64,000 nucleotides of DNA from Spongiibacter thalassae (GCF_012272835.1 NZ_JAAWWK010000004.1:310001-374000); one strand, 5' to 3'; numbered from the stretch's first letter, positions 1 through 9,133 are shown. Notes: generated by a model from the sequence alone, not told the origin. Numbers and translations: made by a program.

Positions 1-2248
1 ACTCAAAGGACAGCCGCGCATTCAGCGTTCGCGGCGCATTCAGGGTAAACAGCGCCTGCTCCTCTCCGGTAGAGAGGGTTCGTGATGAGCCGCCTATCGG
101 CTCGGTAACATCTTGAATATTGGTAACATTAACCGCCAGTTGAGGTTTAAAGCGCCACTGTTCCATGCTCAGGGAGATACCGGCATTAAGTGTGGCGAAA
201 TCATTGACCGCCTCCGTCTGTGCCAGATCCCCGAAACTTTTTCCGATATAGTTGTAGTTGATATAGGTGTTGTAATCGACACCCCACGCCTGGCTGAAGT
301 AGGACGCCGAAGCCGAATACTGAGAGTCTGCTGCGCCGGGCATTTGCGTGCCAGCGGCGATCATATTCCCGCTGGCGTCCTCGAATGGCTCGGTGGTATA
401 GGCATCGACTTTACCACCATCTAGGGCCAGAACGAGACCGACAATCGGAGTCACCCATTTCAGGCTGACCTCAAAGCCATTACTCTCGGCACCACCCACG
501 TTGTTTTTAAAACCGAGACGGGTCGTTTCCGTTTGCTGCTGGATCTGGGGATCTTTGTAGTCAATTTCGAATACCACTGCATCAAGCAACAATGAGTTAT
601 CAAACCAGGTAGACCTGAAACCCAACTCGTAATTCCAGAGCTTGTCAGATTTGTAGGTGGATGGTACGCCCTCGGACTCACTGGGCGGAATCGTCTGAAT
701 GCCGCCAAAACGAAAGCCCTTGGCCGCCTGGGCATAGACCGACACCTCGTCCGTCAGCGCGTATTTAACCGAGTAGCGGGGGCTAACGCCGTCTTCCAGA
801 ATTTCCTCATAGATGTCCACTTCCTGCCCATTATTAGCCGCTCGCGCCAGCGCACCGTAGCCGGTATACCCGCCCTCGACAACGGTTTCATAAAAGCGCG
901 CACCCGCCGAAACCTTCAGGCGTTCCCAAAAGGTCTTGGAGAAATCAAAGAATATCGCCTCCTCTGTTGCAATCGCGTTGTTAAAGGCATAGAGCACAGA
1001 GGTTTCCTGAGCGACATCACCACCTGTCGTGCCGAGCACCGGAATCAGCACATCGTTGACATCTTGCTGACGCAGCGTATTCACGTAAATATCAAAGAAC
1101 ATTTCGTAATCGTAGCTGTACACACCCACGATCCAGTCCATCCACCAATCACCGCTGGACTGAAAGCGCAGCTCATGGGAGGTCGCCTCACCATTGTGAT
1201 TAAACGCCAGGAAAATAGCCTGATTCTCACCTGGCCCTTCCGGTGGCGACGCAAAGGTAGCGGAGATGTCGCTGAAGCTGTACACGTTCTTGCTGACCTT
1301 CGAACTCAAGGCCATCACACTGAACGTATCAAACTCGTAGCCCAGCTCCAGGCTGGCCAGGGAAAAATCGTGATTGCCGGGTTGGTCCAACAACACATCG
1401 TCAAGGCTGCGATCCTCACGGTTATCGGCGATAAACACCGCATCATCAACCTCGTAGTCCTGATCCAGATAGGTCAGTTTCAATGACATCCTGTCTGTCG
1501 GTAACCATTTCACCAGCGCACGGCGCTGCTCACCACCACCGTCGTTCACATCGTCTTCCCCGCTGCGACGGTTGTCGTAGAGACCGGGATAGGCGCGTTT
1601 CACGTACCCTACACGTGCGGCCAGAGTGTCCTTATACAGCGGAATATTAACCGCTACCCCGGAGGTCGTCGCCACACCGCCGTGATCGACGTCGGTACGC
1701 TGCGCAAACGCCCTCGCTTCCACTCCCTCGAAATGGGGATCCTGCAACACATAGCGCACCGCACCGGAGAGAGCCGCGCCGCCAAATACCGTACCCTGTG
1801 GCCCTTTCAATACCTCTACGCTGGCCAGATCAAAGGCACTGAGATCAGGGGTAATACTGCCGATATAGGGGTCAGTAAATGAGGTATCACCAACCAGAAT
1901 ACCCACTGGCGAAGGGATCGTGGCAGTTGGGCTGTTATCGATACCAATACCCCGCACGGAAATTCGCATAAACCCGGGCGTGGCGCTGTTGATAACCACC
2001 CCCGGCGTTTCCTGCAGAAATTCTGCAAGATTCATTTTGCCTTGCTCCTCCAGTGCAGCGCCGGAAAAATGCGCAATCGACGCGGGAATATCCCGAAGGT
2101 TTTCCGTTCTTTTAGTGGCGGTAACCAGGACTTCCTCTATTTGCGGCGCCTTGCGCGGCTCAGCATAACCGAGGTCGGAGTAGGCCAGCACTAACCCGGC
2201 CACTATAGACAGTCGCGTGGAAAATAGCCTGTTGTGCGGATTATTCAT
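1..2248 (-). CDS. TonB-dependent outer-membrane receptor (3' end just off the window)
   Basis: Outer-membrane beta-barrel receptor for TonB-energised uptake of an unknown ligand. The ATG at 2248 opens a signal peptide (MNNPHNRLFSTRLSIVAGLV...), then a TonB-box-like stretch (IEEVLVTATKR) and a plug domain with VRGIGIDNSP and VEVLKGPQGTVFGGAALSGA. About 749 codons are inside the window and the reading frame is open to base 2. The last visible residues, RLSFE, resemble the terminal beta strand of such receptors, so probably only a few residues are missing. It lies downstream of an esterase and an MFS transporter on the same strand, but a strong terminator separates it from them, so it probably has its own promoter. 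The plug and barrel resemble the receptors often found with catabolic genes rather than a known siderophore receptor; the substrate cannot be read from sequence. Confidence 0.93.
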   Translation of the reverse strand, partial: MNNPHNRLFSTRLSIVAGLVLAYSDLGYAEPRKAPQIEEVLVTATKRTENLRDIPASIAHFSGAALEEQGKMNLAEFLQETPGVVINSATPGFMRISVRGIGIDNSPTATIPSPVGILVGDTSFTDPYIGSITPDLSAFDLASVEVLKGPQGTVFGGAALSGAVRYVLQDPHFEGVEARAFAQRTDVDHGGVATTSGVAVNIPLYKDTLAARVGYVKRAYPGLYDNRRSGEDDVNDGGGEQRRALVKWLPTDRMSLKLTYLDQDYEVDDAVFIADNREDRSLDDVLLDQPGNHDFSLASLELGYEFDTFSVMALSSKVSKNVYSFSDISATFASPPEGPGENQAIFLAFNHNGEATSHELRFQSSGDWWMDWIVGVYSYDYEMFFDIYVNTLRQQDVNDVLIPVLGTTGGDVAQETSVLYAFNNAIATEEAIFFDFSKTFWERLKVSAGARFYETVVEGGYTGYGALARAANNGQEVDIYEEILEDGVSPRYSVKYALTDEVSVYAQAAKGFRFGGIQTIPPSESEGVPSTYKSDKLWNYELGFRSTWFDNSLLLDAVVFEIDYKDPQIQQQTETTRLGFKNNVGGAESNGFEVSLKWVTPIVGLVLALDGGKVDAYTTEPFEDASGNMIAAGTQMPGAADSQYSASASYFSQAWGVDYNTYINYNYIGKSFGDLAQTEAVNDFATLNAGISLSMEQWRFKPQLAVNVTNIQDVTEPIGGSSRTLSTGEEQALFTLNAPRTLNARLSFE

Positions 2249-2334
2249 CTTATTTCTCGCAGTTGGTTGCAGCAGCGTGGCGATAGTATCCGCTGCTGGG
2301 TATTTCGATTCAGTCACCTTTGAGACAGCATTGC

Positions 2335-2373
2335 AAAAAAACCGGGCGGCGGCACTGAGCGATGCCGCCTGGT
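2335..2373 (-). terminator. Rho-independent terminator after the esterase gene
   Basis: Read on the minus strand, a GC-rich stem ACCAGGCGGC pairs with GCCGCCCGGT (one mismatch) across a loop of about 13 bases and is followed directly by seven T. It begins 2 bases after the esterase stop codon. It should end the transcript of the upstream hydrolase/transporter/esterase genes before the TonB receptor gene. Confidence 0.85.
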
Positions 2374-2374
2374 T

Positions 2375-3964
2375 CTATCTATCACCGCTAATCACCGCCA
2401 TCTCCCGGTATTCTGCCCAACTCGGCCAGCGCAGCCCCGCCGGATAATGACTCGGATCGCCGGATTCAACAAAGCCCTTGAACCCCAACATTAACTGTCG
2501 GTGCAGGGCTTCCCGCTCTTCACCGGAGCTAAGCGGCCAGGTAAAGTGGGTAAAATTTCGACTGCCGATACCGAAGTTACCGAACACAAAGGGGATATCG
2601 ACGCCGTGGTAGGCCCCAACTAAAGACCGCCAGGGCTCCGGCATGTTTTTCCATTCAAAGCTGTACCGGTAGACCGGTGCACCGCTGTAGCGACTGAGCA
2701 TATCGGCGCCATCATCCACCTTGCCCAGCAATATTCGATTCACCACCCATGCGCTCAGCTTGAACCTGGCGTACTGATAACGGCTGTCAAACAGCGTTCG
2801 TGGTTCAAACTCACAGTCGCAATGGATCAATTCCCACAGACCGCTATAGCGCCGGTTAGCCATGCCGTGCAGCAATAACAACGGCGCCTCATCAAGGGTC
2901 TGTCCCATCAGGGTCGGCACTGGGTTAACTACCGCTTCGCTTGCCTCAGTGGTCACCACATGCCCATCAACTGCATTGCTTGTCATTGTTATGCCCTGAC
3001 CGGCGGCAGTAATCTCCTCGGTGGTTTTGAGATAAAGATACTCTCTCAGTTCGCCTGCCTTTTGCACGTTCAGATAGTCCGGCAGCGCCTCGGCAGAATT
3101 GATCAGCTTATCCTTAAGCAGCAGATTAGCCAGCAAGCGATGGGAGGTATCGCGCTGCTGACTGGCCGTGTTTTCCAGGGGAATACCGGAAAGGCAAATG
3201 GCTTTGTGAAAGGTACCGCTGGCCAGGGGCGAACTCATCAGTGACCAGATACTGGCACACCCCGCTGAATGCCCCATCACTGTGACGTTATCAGTATCAC
3301 CACCAAAACGTCCTATACTCCCCTGCACCCACTCCAGCGCCTTGATCTGATCCAGCAAGGCGAAGTGACCCGAGTTCGTTGACGGATCATCGTTATGCAG
3401 AGCGGCCAAGTGCAGGTTGCCGAGAAAGCCGAGTCGGTAATTTATACTGACAAATACAACGTCCAGTTCCTTCGCCAGCCGCTGGCCGTCGTAGAGCGGC
3501 AGCGATGCGGCACCGTGCACTGCGCTGCCGCCGTGAATAAACACCAGCACCGGACGCTTTTCGGCGGACGCCGGCTTCCACACATTCAGGTAGAGACAGT
3601 CTTCACTGCCGTAGGGCTGCTCAAAGGTTTCCGGCTCGTTGCTGGTGTAGAAGTTGCCGAACTGCGCGCAGGCAGATCCAAAGCGAGTGGCGTCCAGCAC
3701 TCCTTGCCACGGCGAGGCATCCCGAGGGGCCTGCCAGCGCAAATCGGCCACTGGCGGTGCCGCATAGGGAATACCCAGAAAGCCTTCAACGCCTGAGGCA
3801 CTAAAGCCCCGAAGCTGCCCTGCTGCGGTATGTATGACCGAGGTGTAATCCCTTGATGTTGACGCAGTTGCCGATCCTGAATCCTCCGTCGCGATAGCAT
3901 CAGCGACCGCCAGCAAGACCAAAGCCGAAAATAAACTACGTAAAAAATAAGACAAGCCATCCAT
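2375..3964 (-). CDS. Type-B carboxylesterase, exported
   Basis: Alpha/beta-hydrolase of the carboxylesterase type-B (para-nitrobenzyl esterase) family, 529 aa, hydrolysing carboxylic esters, probably in the periplasm. The ATG at 3964 was chosen because it begins a signal peptide (MDGLSYFLRSLFSALVLLAV) and has GGTAGAG upstream; the frame could open earlier at 4117, but that would run into the transporter gene. Visible family marks: EDCLYLNVW (about 121-129), oxyanion-hole HGGS (about 144-147), and FGGDTDNVTVMGHSAG with nucleophile Ser about 232; the YHGVDIPFVFG segment carries the likely catalytic His. It lies 26 bp after the MFS gene, so the two are probably co-transcribed. Substrate unknown. 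Confidence 0.92.
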   Translation of the reverse strand: MDGLSYFLRSLFSALVLLAVADAIATEDSGSATASTSRDYTSVIHTAAGQLRGFSASGVEGFLGIPYAAPPVADLRWQAPRDASPWQGVLDATRFGSACAQFGNFYTSNEPETFEQPYGSEDCLYLNVWKPASAEKRPVLVFIHGGSAVHGAASLPLYDGQRLAKELDVVFVSINYRLGFLGNLHLAALHNDDPSTNSGHFALLDQIKALEWVQGSIGRFGGDTDNVTVMGHSAGCASIWSLMSSPLASGTFHKAICLSGIPLENTASQQRDTSHRLLANLLLKDKLINSAEALPDYLNVQKAGELREYLYLKTTEEITAAGQGITMTSNAVDGHVVTTEASEAVVNPVPTLMGQTLDEAPLLLLHGMANRRYSGLWELIHCDCEFEPRTLFDSRYQYARFKLSAWVVNRILLGKVDDGADMLSRYSGAPVYRYSFEWKNMPEPWRSLVGAYHGVDIPFVFGNFGIGSRNFTHFTWPLSSGEEREALHRQLMLGFKGFVESGDPSHYPAGLRWPSWAEYREMAVISGDR

Positions 3965-3990
3965 AATTGCTCTACCGAAAAAAAGTTGAG

Positions 3991-5274
3991 TTACTTGTGC
4001 ACCGCAGCCAGGTCGTCGCGTAATCGACGAGAGGCAGCATAAAAACATATCGCGCCAAGCAACATTGCCGGAGGAACAACCGAGCCGAGCGCAACGCCGA
4101 GGGCGGCATCGCCCCATGTCGGAGTAAGCAGATCACTGACAATACCTACCGTCCACGGCCCCAACCCCATCCCCAATATATTGATGATAAAAAACAGCAC
4201 AGCAGAAGCGGTGGCCCGCATATCAGAGGGTACCAAGCCGTGGGTTACCGCAATCACATTACCCAGGTAGGCATTGAGTACCGCGCCGGGAATAAACAGC
4301 AATAGCAGCGCGTAGTAGCGAGAATCGACACTGAAGGCCACCGCAGTAAAGGGCGCCGCCACCAGCAGAAACAACATCGGAAGCCATACGTACCAGCGTT
4401 TGTCATTGCGGCCTAACTTGTCTGACAACACACCGCCGCTCACTACCCCCACTGCACCCGCCACCCCGAGGATAAACGCCAGCCAGGTGCCTAATTCGCC
4501 GGTTTCCATGCCGTGGCTGCGAATCATAAATGACGCGGTCCAGTTGGCAATGCCGTAGGCAGCGAAGGCGTTGAGCGCAGATGCTAATCCGAGATACCTA
4601 AATGAACTGCGCGACCACAACAGCGCCAACACCTTTTTCAAGCTGCTTGGTTCCGCCGCTTGAGCGGTCCTCATGGAAATTTCCCGCCGTGGCTCAGCGA
4701 GGGTGAAGCGCACCAGCAATGCCAGAAGAATGCCCGGCACACCCACTACCACAAAGGCGATCCGCCAGCCGAAAAATTCATTCAGCCATCCCCCCAGTAA
4801 AAAGCCGAAAAGAATGCCGATATTCACCCCTGTTGAATATACCCCCATAGCGGTGGCCCGCTTCTGGGGAGGAAACAGGTCTGAAATCATTGAATGGGAA
4901 GGAGGACTGCCCCCTGCTTCACCAACACCAACACCGATTCGAGCCAACAGCAATTGCACAAAATTCTGTGCCATACCGCTGATACTGGTCATAAAGCTCC
5001 AGGTGAACACTGCCAGGGCAACGATATTCCGACGATTGGAACGATCCGCCAAACGTGCGATGGGAATGCCGGCGGTGACGTAAAAGGCGGCGAAGGCAAA
5101 GCCCGTGAGCAAGCCCAAGTGCGCATCCTTCAAGCTCAGGTCCGCCTTTATTGACTCCTGAAGAATGGCCAGCAATTGACGATCAATAAAATTAAAACTG
5201 TATACAAGGGTGAGTACCCCCAGAGCGTAGTAAGCCGAACTCTTCTCCGATTTACCACCGTTATTGGCATTCAT
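3991..5274 (-). CDS. MFS transporter, spinster-like
   Basis: Inner-membrane major facilitator superfamily transporter of 427 aa with about 12 hydrophobic segments. FNFIDRQLLAILQESIKADL in the first helix and the loop LADRSNRRN match the spinster-like MFS subgroup that often sits beside TonB receptors and esterases in catabolic clusters. AGAG-rich bases (CAGAGGCG) precede the ATG. It follows the serine hydrolase gene by 43 bp and precedes the esterase by 26 bp, which suggests one operon. Probably moves the hydrolysis product or its substrate across the inner membrane; direction and ligand are not visible. Confidence 0.93.
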   Translation of the reverse strand: MNANNGGKSEKSSAYYALGVLTLVYSFNFIDRQLLAILQESIKADLSLKDAHLGLLTGFAFAAFYVTAGIPIARLADRSNRRNIVALAVFTWSFMTSISGMAQNFVQLLLARIGVGVGEAGGSPPSHSMISDLFPPQKRATAMGVYSTGVNIGILFGFLLGGWLNEFFGWRIAFVVVGVPGILLALLVRFTLAEPRREISMRTAQAAEPSSLKKVLALLWSRSSFRYLGLASALNAFAAYGIANWTASFMIRSHGMETGELGTWLAFILGVAGAVGVVSGGVLSDKLGRNDKRWYVWLPMLFLLVAAPFTAVAFSVDSRYYALLLLFIPGAVLNAYLGNVIAVTHGLVPSDMRATASAVLFFIINILGMGLGPWTVGIVSDLLTPTWGDAALGVALGSVVPPAMLLGAICFYAASRRLRDDLAAVHK

Positions 5275-5317
5275 AATCGCGCCTCTGTTGTATTGTTATT
5301 TTTGTTAAGCGCATCGC

Positions 5318-6763
5318 TCAACGCCGCCACCAACGATGTTCTTTTACATTGGACGTAATATCTTCATAACTATCGATAATGGCTTGATAGCTCAAGTATT
5401 TGAAATCAACACCTATCTGGCTCGCGTGGGGAAGGCTTTGGGTCATGAATATTCCAATCAGTTTTTCCCGAGGATCGATCCAGAACTTTGTACCCGCCGC
5501 GCCGCCCCAGTTGTACTCACCGTTACTACCCAGCTCGCCGATGGCTCCCTGATCGATAGCAATTGCCACACCGAGACCAAAGCCCGTACCACTGCGAGCC
5601 ATAACTTCGCCAGTCGCGGGTAAATGATTACGCGTCATCAACTGCACAGTTTTGGGTGACAGAATGCGGACCCCGTCCAGCTCGCCGCCATTCAGCAGCA
5701 TTTGGCAGAAACGCAGATAGTCGCCAATTGTGCTGAGCAAACCGCCGCCACCACTTTTCAACGCCGCACCGGGTCGGTAGTTGGTGTCAAATTCGGGATC
5801 AGCTTCGACCAATTCCGGAGATTGCATGCCCTTTAAAATAGACGCGGGGTCGTTGAGATCAACACCAGGTGGCGAATAGAGCTGAGCCAGTCGCTGGCGT
5901 CGCGTCTCGTTCAGCGTGAAGCCGGTATCAACCATCTTCAGTGGCGCAAACAAGCGTTGCTGTAGAAACTCGTCAAAGGCTTGCCCGGCTACAACCTCTA
6001 CCAGTCGCCCCAGTACATCGGTCGCCACACTGTAGTGCCAGCGTGTACCAGGGTCATATTGCAGTGGCAACCGGCCCAGACGCCGCACCAATTCTTCCAG
6101 TGAAAGTGTGCTCATCAAACCAATGCCTGCGCTGCGGTAGAGACGGTCTACCTCAGAGTCGCCCAGCAGACCGTAGGTCAAACCAGAGGTGTGCCCAAGC
6201 AGGTCGTGAATCGTCGGTTGGCGGCTGGCGGCGCGGGTTTTCCCCATCGCCGCCGAGGTCGTGGTATGACGCTCGCGGATGTCGGTTCCGTCAGACACAC
6301 CATGTTCGTCAGGGCCCGGTGCAGCGCCGTCGCCAGTAGACACAGCTACCCGCAACCCAGCCAATTCCGGCAGATAGCGAGCAATAGGGTCATTCAATGC
6401 AAAATGGCCTTCTTCATAGAGCATCAGCACCGCGACACTGGTGATCGGCTTACTCATTGAGTAGATGCGGAACAAGGTGTCCTCGCTGATGGGTCGTAAC
6501 GGTTGACGATCGGCATCGCCGTAGCCCTGCAAATAAACAATGGAACCATTTCGGGCAAGCAGACCCAATCCACCCACCATCTCACCGCTTTCCACCGCCT
6601 TGTTCATATGCTTTGCAATGCGCCCAAGGCGCTCTGTAGACAGGCCCTCGCTCTCCGGTGACACCCTGGCTATCGCCTCTGTGAGACCCGGTTGCGGCTT
6701 TATCACCAACACGGTGGCCAGCAACAACAGGGAGATTCCCTGCACGTATCTGGAAATACACAT
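5318..6763 (-). CDS. Beta-lactamase-fold serine hydrolase (family VIII esterase-like), exported
   Basis: 481-aa serine hydrolase of the class C beta-lactamase/penicillin-binding fold. An N-terminal hydrophobic signal segment (residues 8-22) is followed by the SxxK motif Ser102-Met-Ser-Lys105 in FRIYSMSKPITS, the catalytic-loop Tyr245 in HYSVATDVLGRLVEVV, and WGGAAGTKFWIDP in place of the KTG box. This pattern is usual for family VIII esterases rather than true beta-lactamases, and the neighbouring esterase supports ester hydrolysis. First gene of a probable operon with the MFS transporter and carboxylesterase, divergent from the Crp/Fnr-type regulator. Only a weak ribosome-binding site precedes the ATG. 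Confidence 0.88.
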   Translation of the reverse strand: MCISRYVQGISLLLLATVLVIKPQPGLTEAIARVSPESEGLSTERLGRIAKHMNKAVESGEMVGGLGLLARNGSIVYLQGYGDADRQPLRPISEDTLFRIYSMSKPITSVAVLMLYEEGHFALNDPIARYLPELAGLRVAVSTGDGAAPGPDEHGVSDGTDIRERHTTTSAAMGKTRAASRQPTIHDLLGHTSGLTYGLLGDSEVDRLYRSAGIGLMSTLSLEELVRRLGRLPLQYDPGTRWHYSVATDVLGRLVEVVAGQAFDEFLQQRLFAPLKMVDTGFTLNETRRQRLAQLYSPPGVDLNDPASILKGMQSPELVEADPEFDTNYRPGAALKSGGGGLLSTIGDYLRFCQMLLNGGELDGVRILSPKTVQLMTRNHLPATGEVMARSGTGFGLGVAIAIDQGAIGELGSNGEYNWGGAAGTKFWIDPREKLIGIFMTQSLPHASQIGVDFKYLSYQAIIDSYEDITSNVKEHRWWRR

Positions 6764-6820
6764 ATAATCAAACCAGCCTTTTGTTATTAGATCAGATCAG
6801 CCAAGCAAACCCGCGCCTGT

Positions 6821-6839
6821 GCCCAGTGCTGGGCCACTG
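6821..6839. promoter_or_regulatory. Overlapping inverted repeats between divergent genes (possible operator)
   Basis: GCCCAGTGCTGGGC (6821-6834) is a 6-bp inverted repeat, and CAGTG-CTGGGC-CACTG (6824-6839) overlaps it. They sit between the divergent serine hydrolase and Crp/Fnr-type regulator genes, where an operator for the regulator would be expected. The site does not match the Crp or Fnr consensus; regulation is only inferred from position. Confidence 0.3.
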
Positions 6840-6869
6840 TAGCGTTCACGGGTTTGGCGTGCTGTCCTG

Positions 6870-7685
6870 TTGGAGACAGTTCACGTGGAAAAGCCCGGTA
6901 GCAGTACCGTTACGTCACAGGCTATGGAGTTGGTCAACCGCTGGGATTGGTTCGCCTTTGTGCCGGAAGAAGGCAAGCGTTGGTTTGCCGAGCACTGCCT
7001 GCTCCACACTGTCGAGAAGGGGCAATCGCTGTATTTGCACAACGACCCTGTCACTCATATTTACGGGCTACTCAGTGGATCGCTGCGGATTTACACCGCC
7101 TCGGCCTCCGGGCAGGAGATGACGCTGGAAGAGCTGGCAGTTGGCTCCTGGTTTCCCCATTTTATGCTCACCGACAAACCCAGCTATTACGGCAACTGCA
7201 CGGCGACCAGAGTATCGACGCTGGTACGTATTGGCATTGACGATTTTATGGCCTTCGGCGAACGCTGGCCCAGACTCTATAAGGGGCTGTATGCCGAGTT
7301 TGCCGCCCGCGGCGCGGCCACCATCGGGCGCATGGAATTATTGACCCAGCACAGCCTTAAAGTACGACTGGCGGTGTACTTGTTACGACTAGTGGTGGTG
7401 CGCGGTAGTAACGGTGCTGACAAGGGGTATTTTGTCGAGTCATCAGACAGTCAGGAAGAAATTGCCAATCGAGTGGGGGGCGCGCGTCAGCGGGTCAATG
7501 CCATATTAAAAGAATGGGAACGCACCGGAACCATCGTCATCGCCAAAAATGGCTTGACCATTCACAACCCGCATGTGCTCCTGGCCGCAGCAAAAGAAAG
7601 CGGCTTTGACGCCGATGCCTACCTTGAAGCCTGGCAAGGCGGCTGGAAAAGCCCCTTCTTCAAAGGCTCAGGCTTTATTTCCTGA
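6870..7685 (+). CDS. Crp/Fnr-family transcriptional regulator
   Basis: 271-aa regulator with an N-terminal cyclic-nucleotide-binding-type beta-roll (about 45-130; LLSGSLRIYTASASGQEMTLEEL) and a C-terminal winged helix-turn-helix (about 194-216; SQEEIANRVGGARQRVNAIL). No Fnr-type cysteine cluster is visible at the N terminus, so oxygen sensing through an iron-sulfur cluster is unlikely; the effector is unknown. The frame opens with TTG at 6870; an ATG at 6924 (MELVNRWDWF) would give 253 aa and may be the real start, since neither has a strong ribosome-binding site. It is divergent from the hydrolase-MFS-esterase genes and is their likely regulator. Confidence 0.88.
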   Translation: METVHVEKPGSSTVTSQAMELVNRWDWFAFVPEEGKRWFAEHCLLHTVEKGQSLYLHNDPVTHIYGLLSGSLRIYTASASGQEMTLEELAVGSWFPHFMLTDKPSYYGNCTATRVSTLVRIGIDDFMAFGERWPRLYKGLYAEFAARGAATIGRMELLTQHSLKVRLAVYLLRLVVVRGSNGADKGYFVESSDSQEEIANRVGGARQRVNAILKEWERTGTIVIAKNGLTIHNPHVLLAAAKESGFDADAYLEAWQGGWKSPFFKGSGFIS

Positions 7686-7690
7686 CATTG

Positions 7691-7714
7691 GGGTCTGTCC
7701 TCGGAGACAGACCC
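7691..7714. terminator. Inverted repeat between convergent genes
   Basis: GGGTCTGTC and GACAGACCC form a perfect 9-bp stem around a 6-base loop, 6 bp after the regulator stop codon and 14 bp from the end of the converging mscS-type gene. There is no T run on either side, so it may be a weak bidirectional terminator or a scattered palindromic repeat. Confidence 0.5.
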
Positions 7715-7727
7715 ATGCCTACCATGC

Positions 7728-9056
7728 CTATTGGTCGAGAATGCGCACTTCGCGCTGGGGAAAGGGTATTTCAATGCCGTTCTGTTGCAGGGTTTCCAGA
7801 ATAATGAGCAGGAGGTCGCCGCCAACGCGGTTGCGACCGTCGTCGATACCTTCCATCCAGAATTCAACAAACATATTGATGCCGGAATCACCGAAGCTGT
7901 CGATTTCACAGTCCGGGCGCTCTTCGATAGGCACGCGGTCACCACTGAGAACCTGGGGGTGCGCGGCGACCGCCTCCTTCACCAGCTCCACCATCGCCCG
8001 CACATCCGTGGCATAGGCCACGGAAAAGTCCACTCGATAGCGCTGCTTGTTGTTCTTGTGAGTCCAGTTGGTGAAGCTCGCCGTGATAAATTTTTCGTTG
8101 GGAACAACAATATCTTTGCCGTCGAAGGTCTCCAGGGTGGTCGAGCGCATATTCAGCTGGGTCACTATACCGGTGCGACCGTCCTCAAGTTCGACATAGT
8201 CGCCGACGGTCACCGAGCGGTCGAGCAATATGATAATACCGGAGATAAAGTTGGAGGCGATTGCTTGCAAACCAAAACCGAGGCCAACACCGACCGCGCC
8301 ACCAAATACTGCCAGTGCCGTCAGGTTGATGCCCATCACCTGTAACAGCAGCAGGATTATGACGATGGTCGAACCGATTTCGAATAGTTTAGCGAGGACT
8401 TCCCGGGTGCGAATATCCAGGGATTCCTGGCGGCGAATAATGGTTTGCCCGGTATTGGTGGACACTCGGCCAAGCCAGAATAACAACGAGCCAAACACAA
8501 TCAGGCGCAGCACGCCGTAACTGGATACACGGATATTGCCCACTTCGATGGCAATAGAGTCGAGGACCGCAACAACATCGTCCAATAGCCCGGCCAGATG
8601 CAGTATCAACAGAGGCGTCGCTATCCAGCGAAACCAGTTCGCCACCAAGCGGTTTGTGATCGCCACATTTACAAAGGAGTGGAACACCAAGACGATAGCG
8701 ATAACCAGAGCGGCCTGCATCACCCAGCCGTCGTCGGTAAACCACGCACTGAGTTCCACCAACATGCGCAGCATCATAATGGCAAATACGGGGAACAACA
8801 GCTTGCCACAGCGATAGAAAAAGCTTTTCAACGGGTGTTGGTCAGCGGGCTCCGGCGGTGAGCGAAACAGGGGTACCATTTTGTGGACGCGGCCCGCCAG
8901 CAGCCACGCGACAATGTACACCGATACAATCGCCCCGATTTCACTGTACAACTGCCCCTGTACCAACTTGTCCAAAAAGACATAAAACTGTTGTTCGAGG
9001 GTACTGAGAAAACTCGCTTTTTCCATTTCCGGGTCGCCATACCGCCAAAGAGTCAT
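7728..9056 (-). CDS. MscS-family mechanosensitive ion channel
   Basis: 442-aa small-conductance mechanosensitive channel homologue that would open under membrane tension to release solutes at hypo-osmotic shock. Several N-terminal hydrophobic helices precede the MscS core: pore helix LTALAVFGGAVGVGLGFGLQ, then the beta domain with RSVTVGDYVELEDGRTGIV and NMRSTTLETFDGKDIVVPNE. It is longer than minimal MscS (about 286 aa) because of extra N-terminal helices. The ATG at 9056 has no clear ribosome-binding site; a second ATG at 9026 (MEKASFLS) is an alternative. It appears to stand alone, between a converging regulator gene and the HDOD gene. Confidence 0.92.
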   Translation of the reverse strand: MTLWRYGDPEMEKASFLSTLEQQFYVFLDKLVQGQLYSEIGAIVSVYIVAWLLAGRVHKMVPLFRSPPEPADQHPLKSFFYRCGKLLFPVFAIMMLRMLVELSAWFTDDGWVMQAALVIAIVLVFHSFVNVAITNRLVANWFRWIATPLLILHLAGLLDDVVAVLDSIAIEVGNIRVSSYGVLRLIVFGSLLFWLGRVSTNTGQTIIRRQESLDIRTREVLAKLFEIGSTIVIILLLLQVMGINLTALAVFGGAVGVGLGFGLQAIASNFISGIIILLDRSVTVGDYVELEDGRTGIVTQLNMRSTTLETFDGKDIVVPNEKFITASFTNWTHKNNKQRYRVDFSVAYATDVRAMVELVKEAVAAHPQVLSGDRVPIEERPDCEIDSFGDSGINMFVEFWMEGIDDGRNRVGGDLLLIILETLQQNGIEIPFPQREVRILDQ

Positions 9057-9104
9057 CGGCGTAGTGGAAAGCTATAGCGTCTGGATGTCAATGCCTGTAA
9101 TTGT

Positions 9105-9133
9105 CCGGTATCGATACACGTCGCTGATACCGG
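9105..9133 (-). terminator. Stem-loop after the HDOD gene
   Basis: CCGGTATC (9105-9112) and GATACCGG (9126-9133) form a perfect 8-bp stem with a 13-base loop in the gap between the HDOD gene and the downstream mscS-type gene. There is no T run, so it is a possible rather than certain terminator. Confidence 0.4.

Noticed and set aside
113-424. 103-codon plus-strand frame at the left edge
   Set aside because: It lies antisense to the TonB receptor gene, which is open to the window edge and shows real receptor motifs.
5318-6763. Reading the serine hydrolase as an antibiotic-resistance beta-lactamase
   Set aside because: It has the SxxK and Tyr motifs but the KTG box is replaced by the WGGAAGT pattern of family VIII esterases, and its neighbours are ester-related.
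6877-6892. CACGTG-containing 16-mer that resembles parS near the Crp/Fnr-type gene
   Set aside because: Four differences from the consensus, against one or two in the recF sites.
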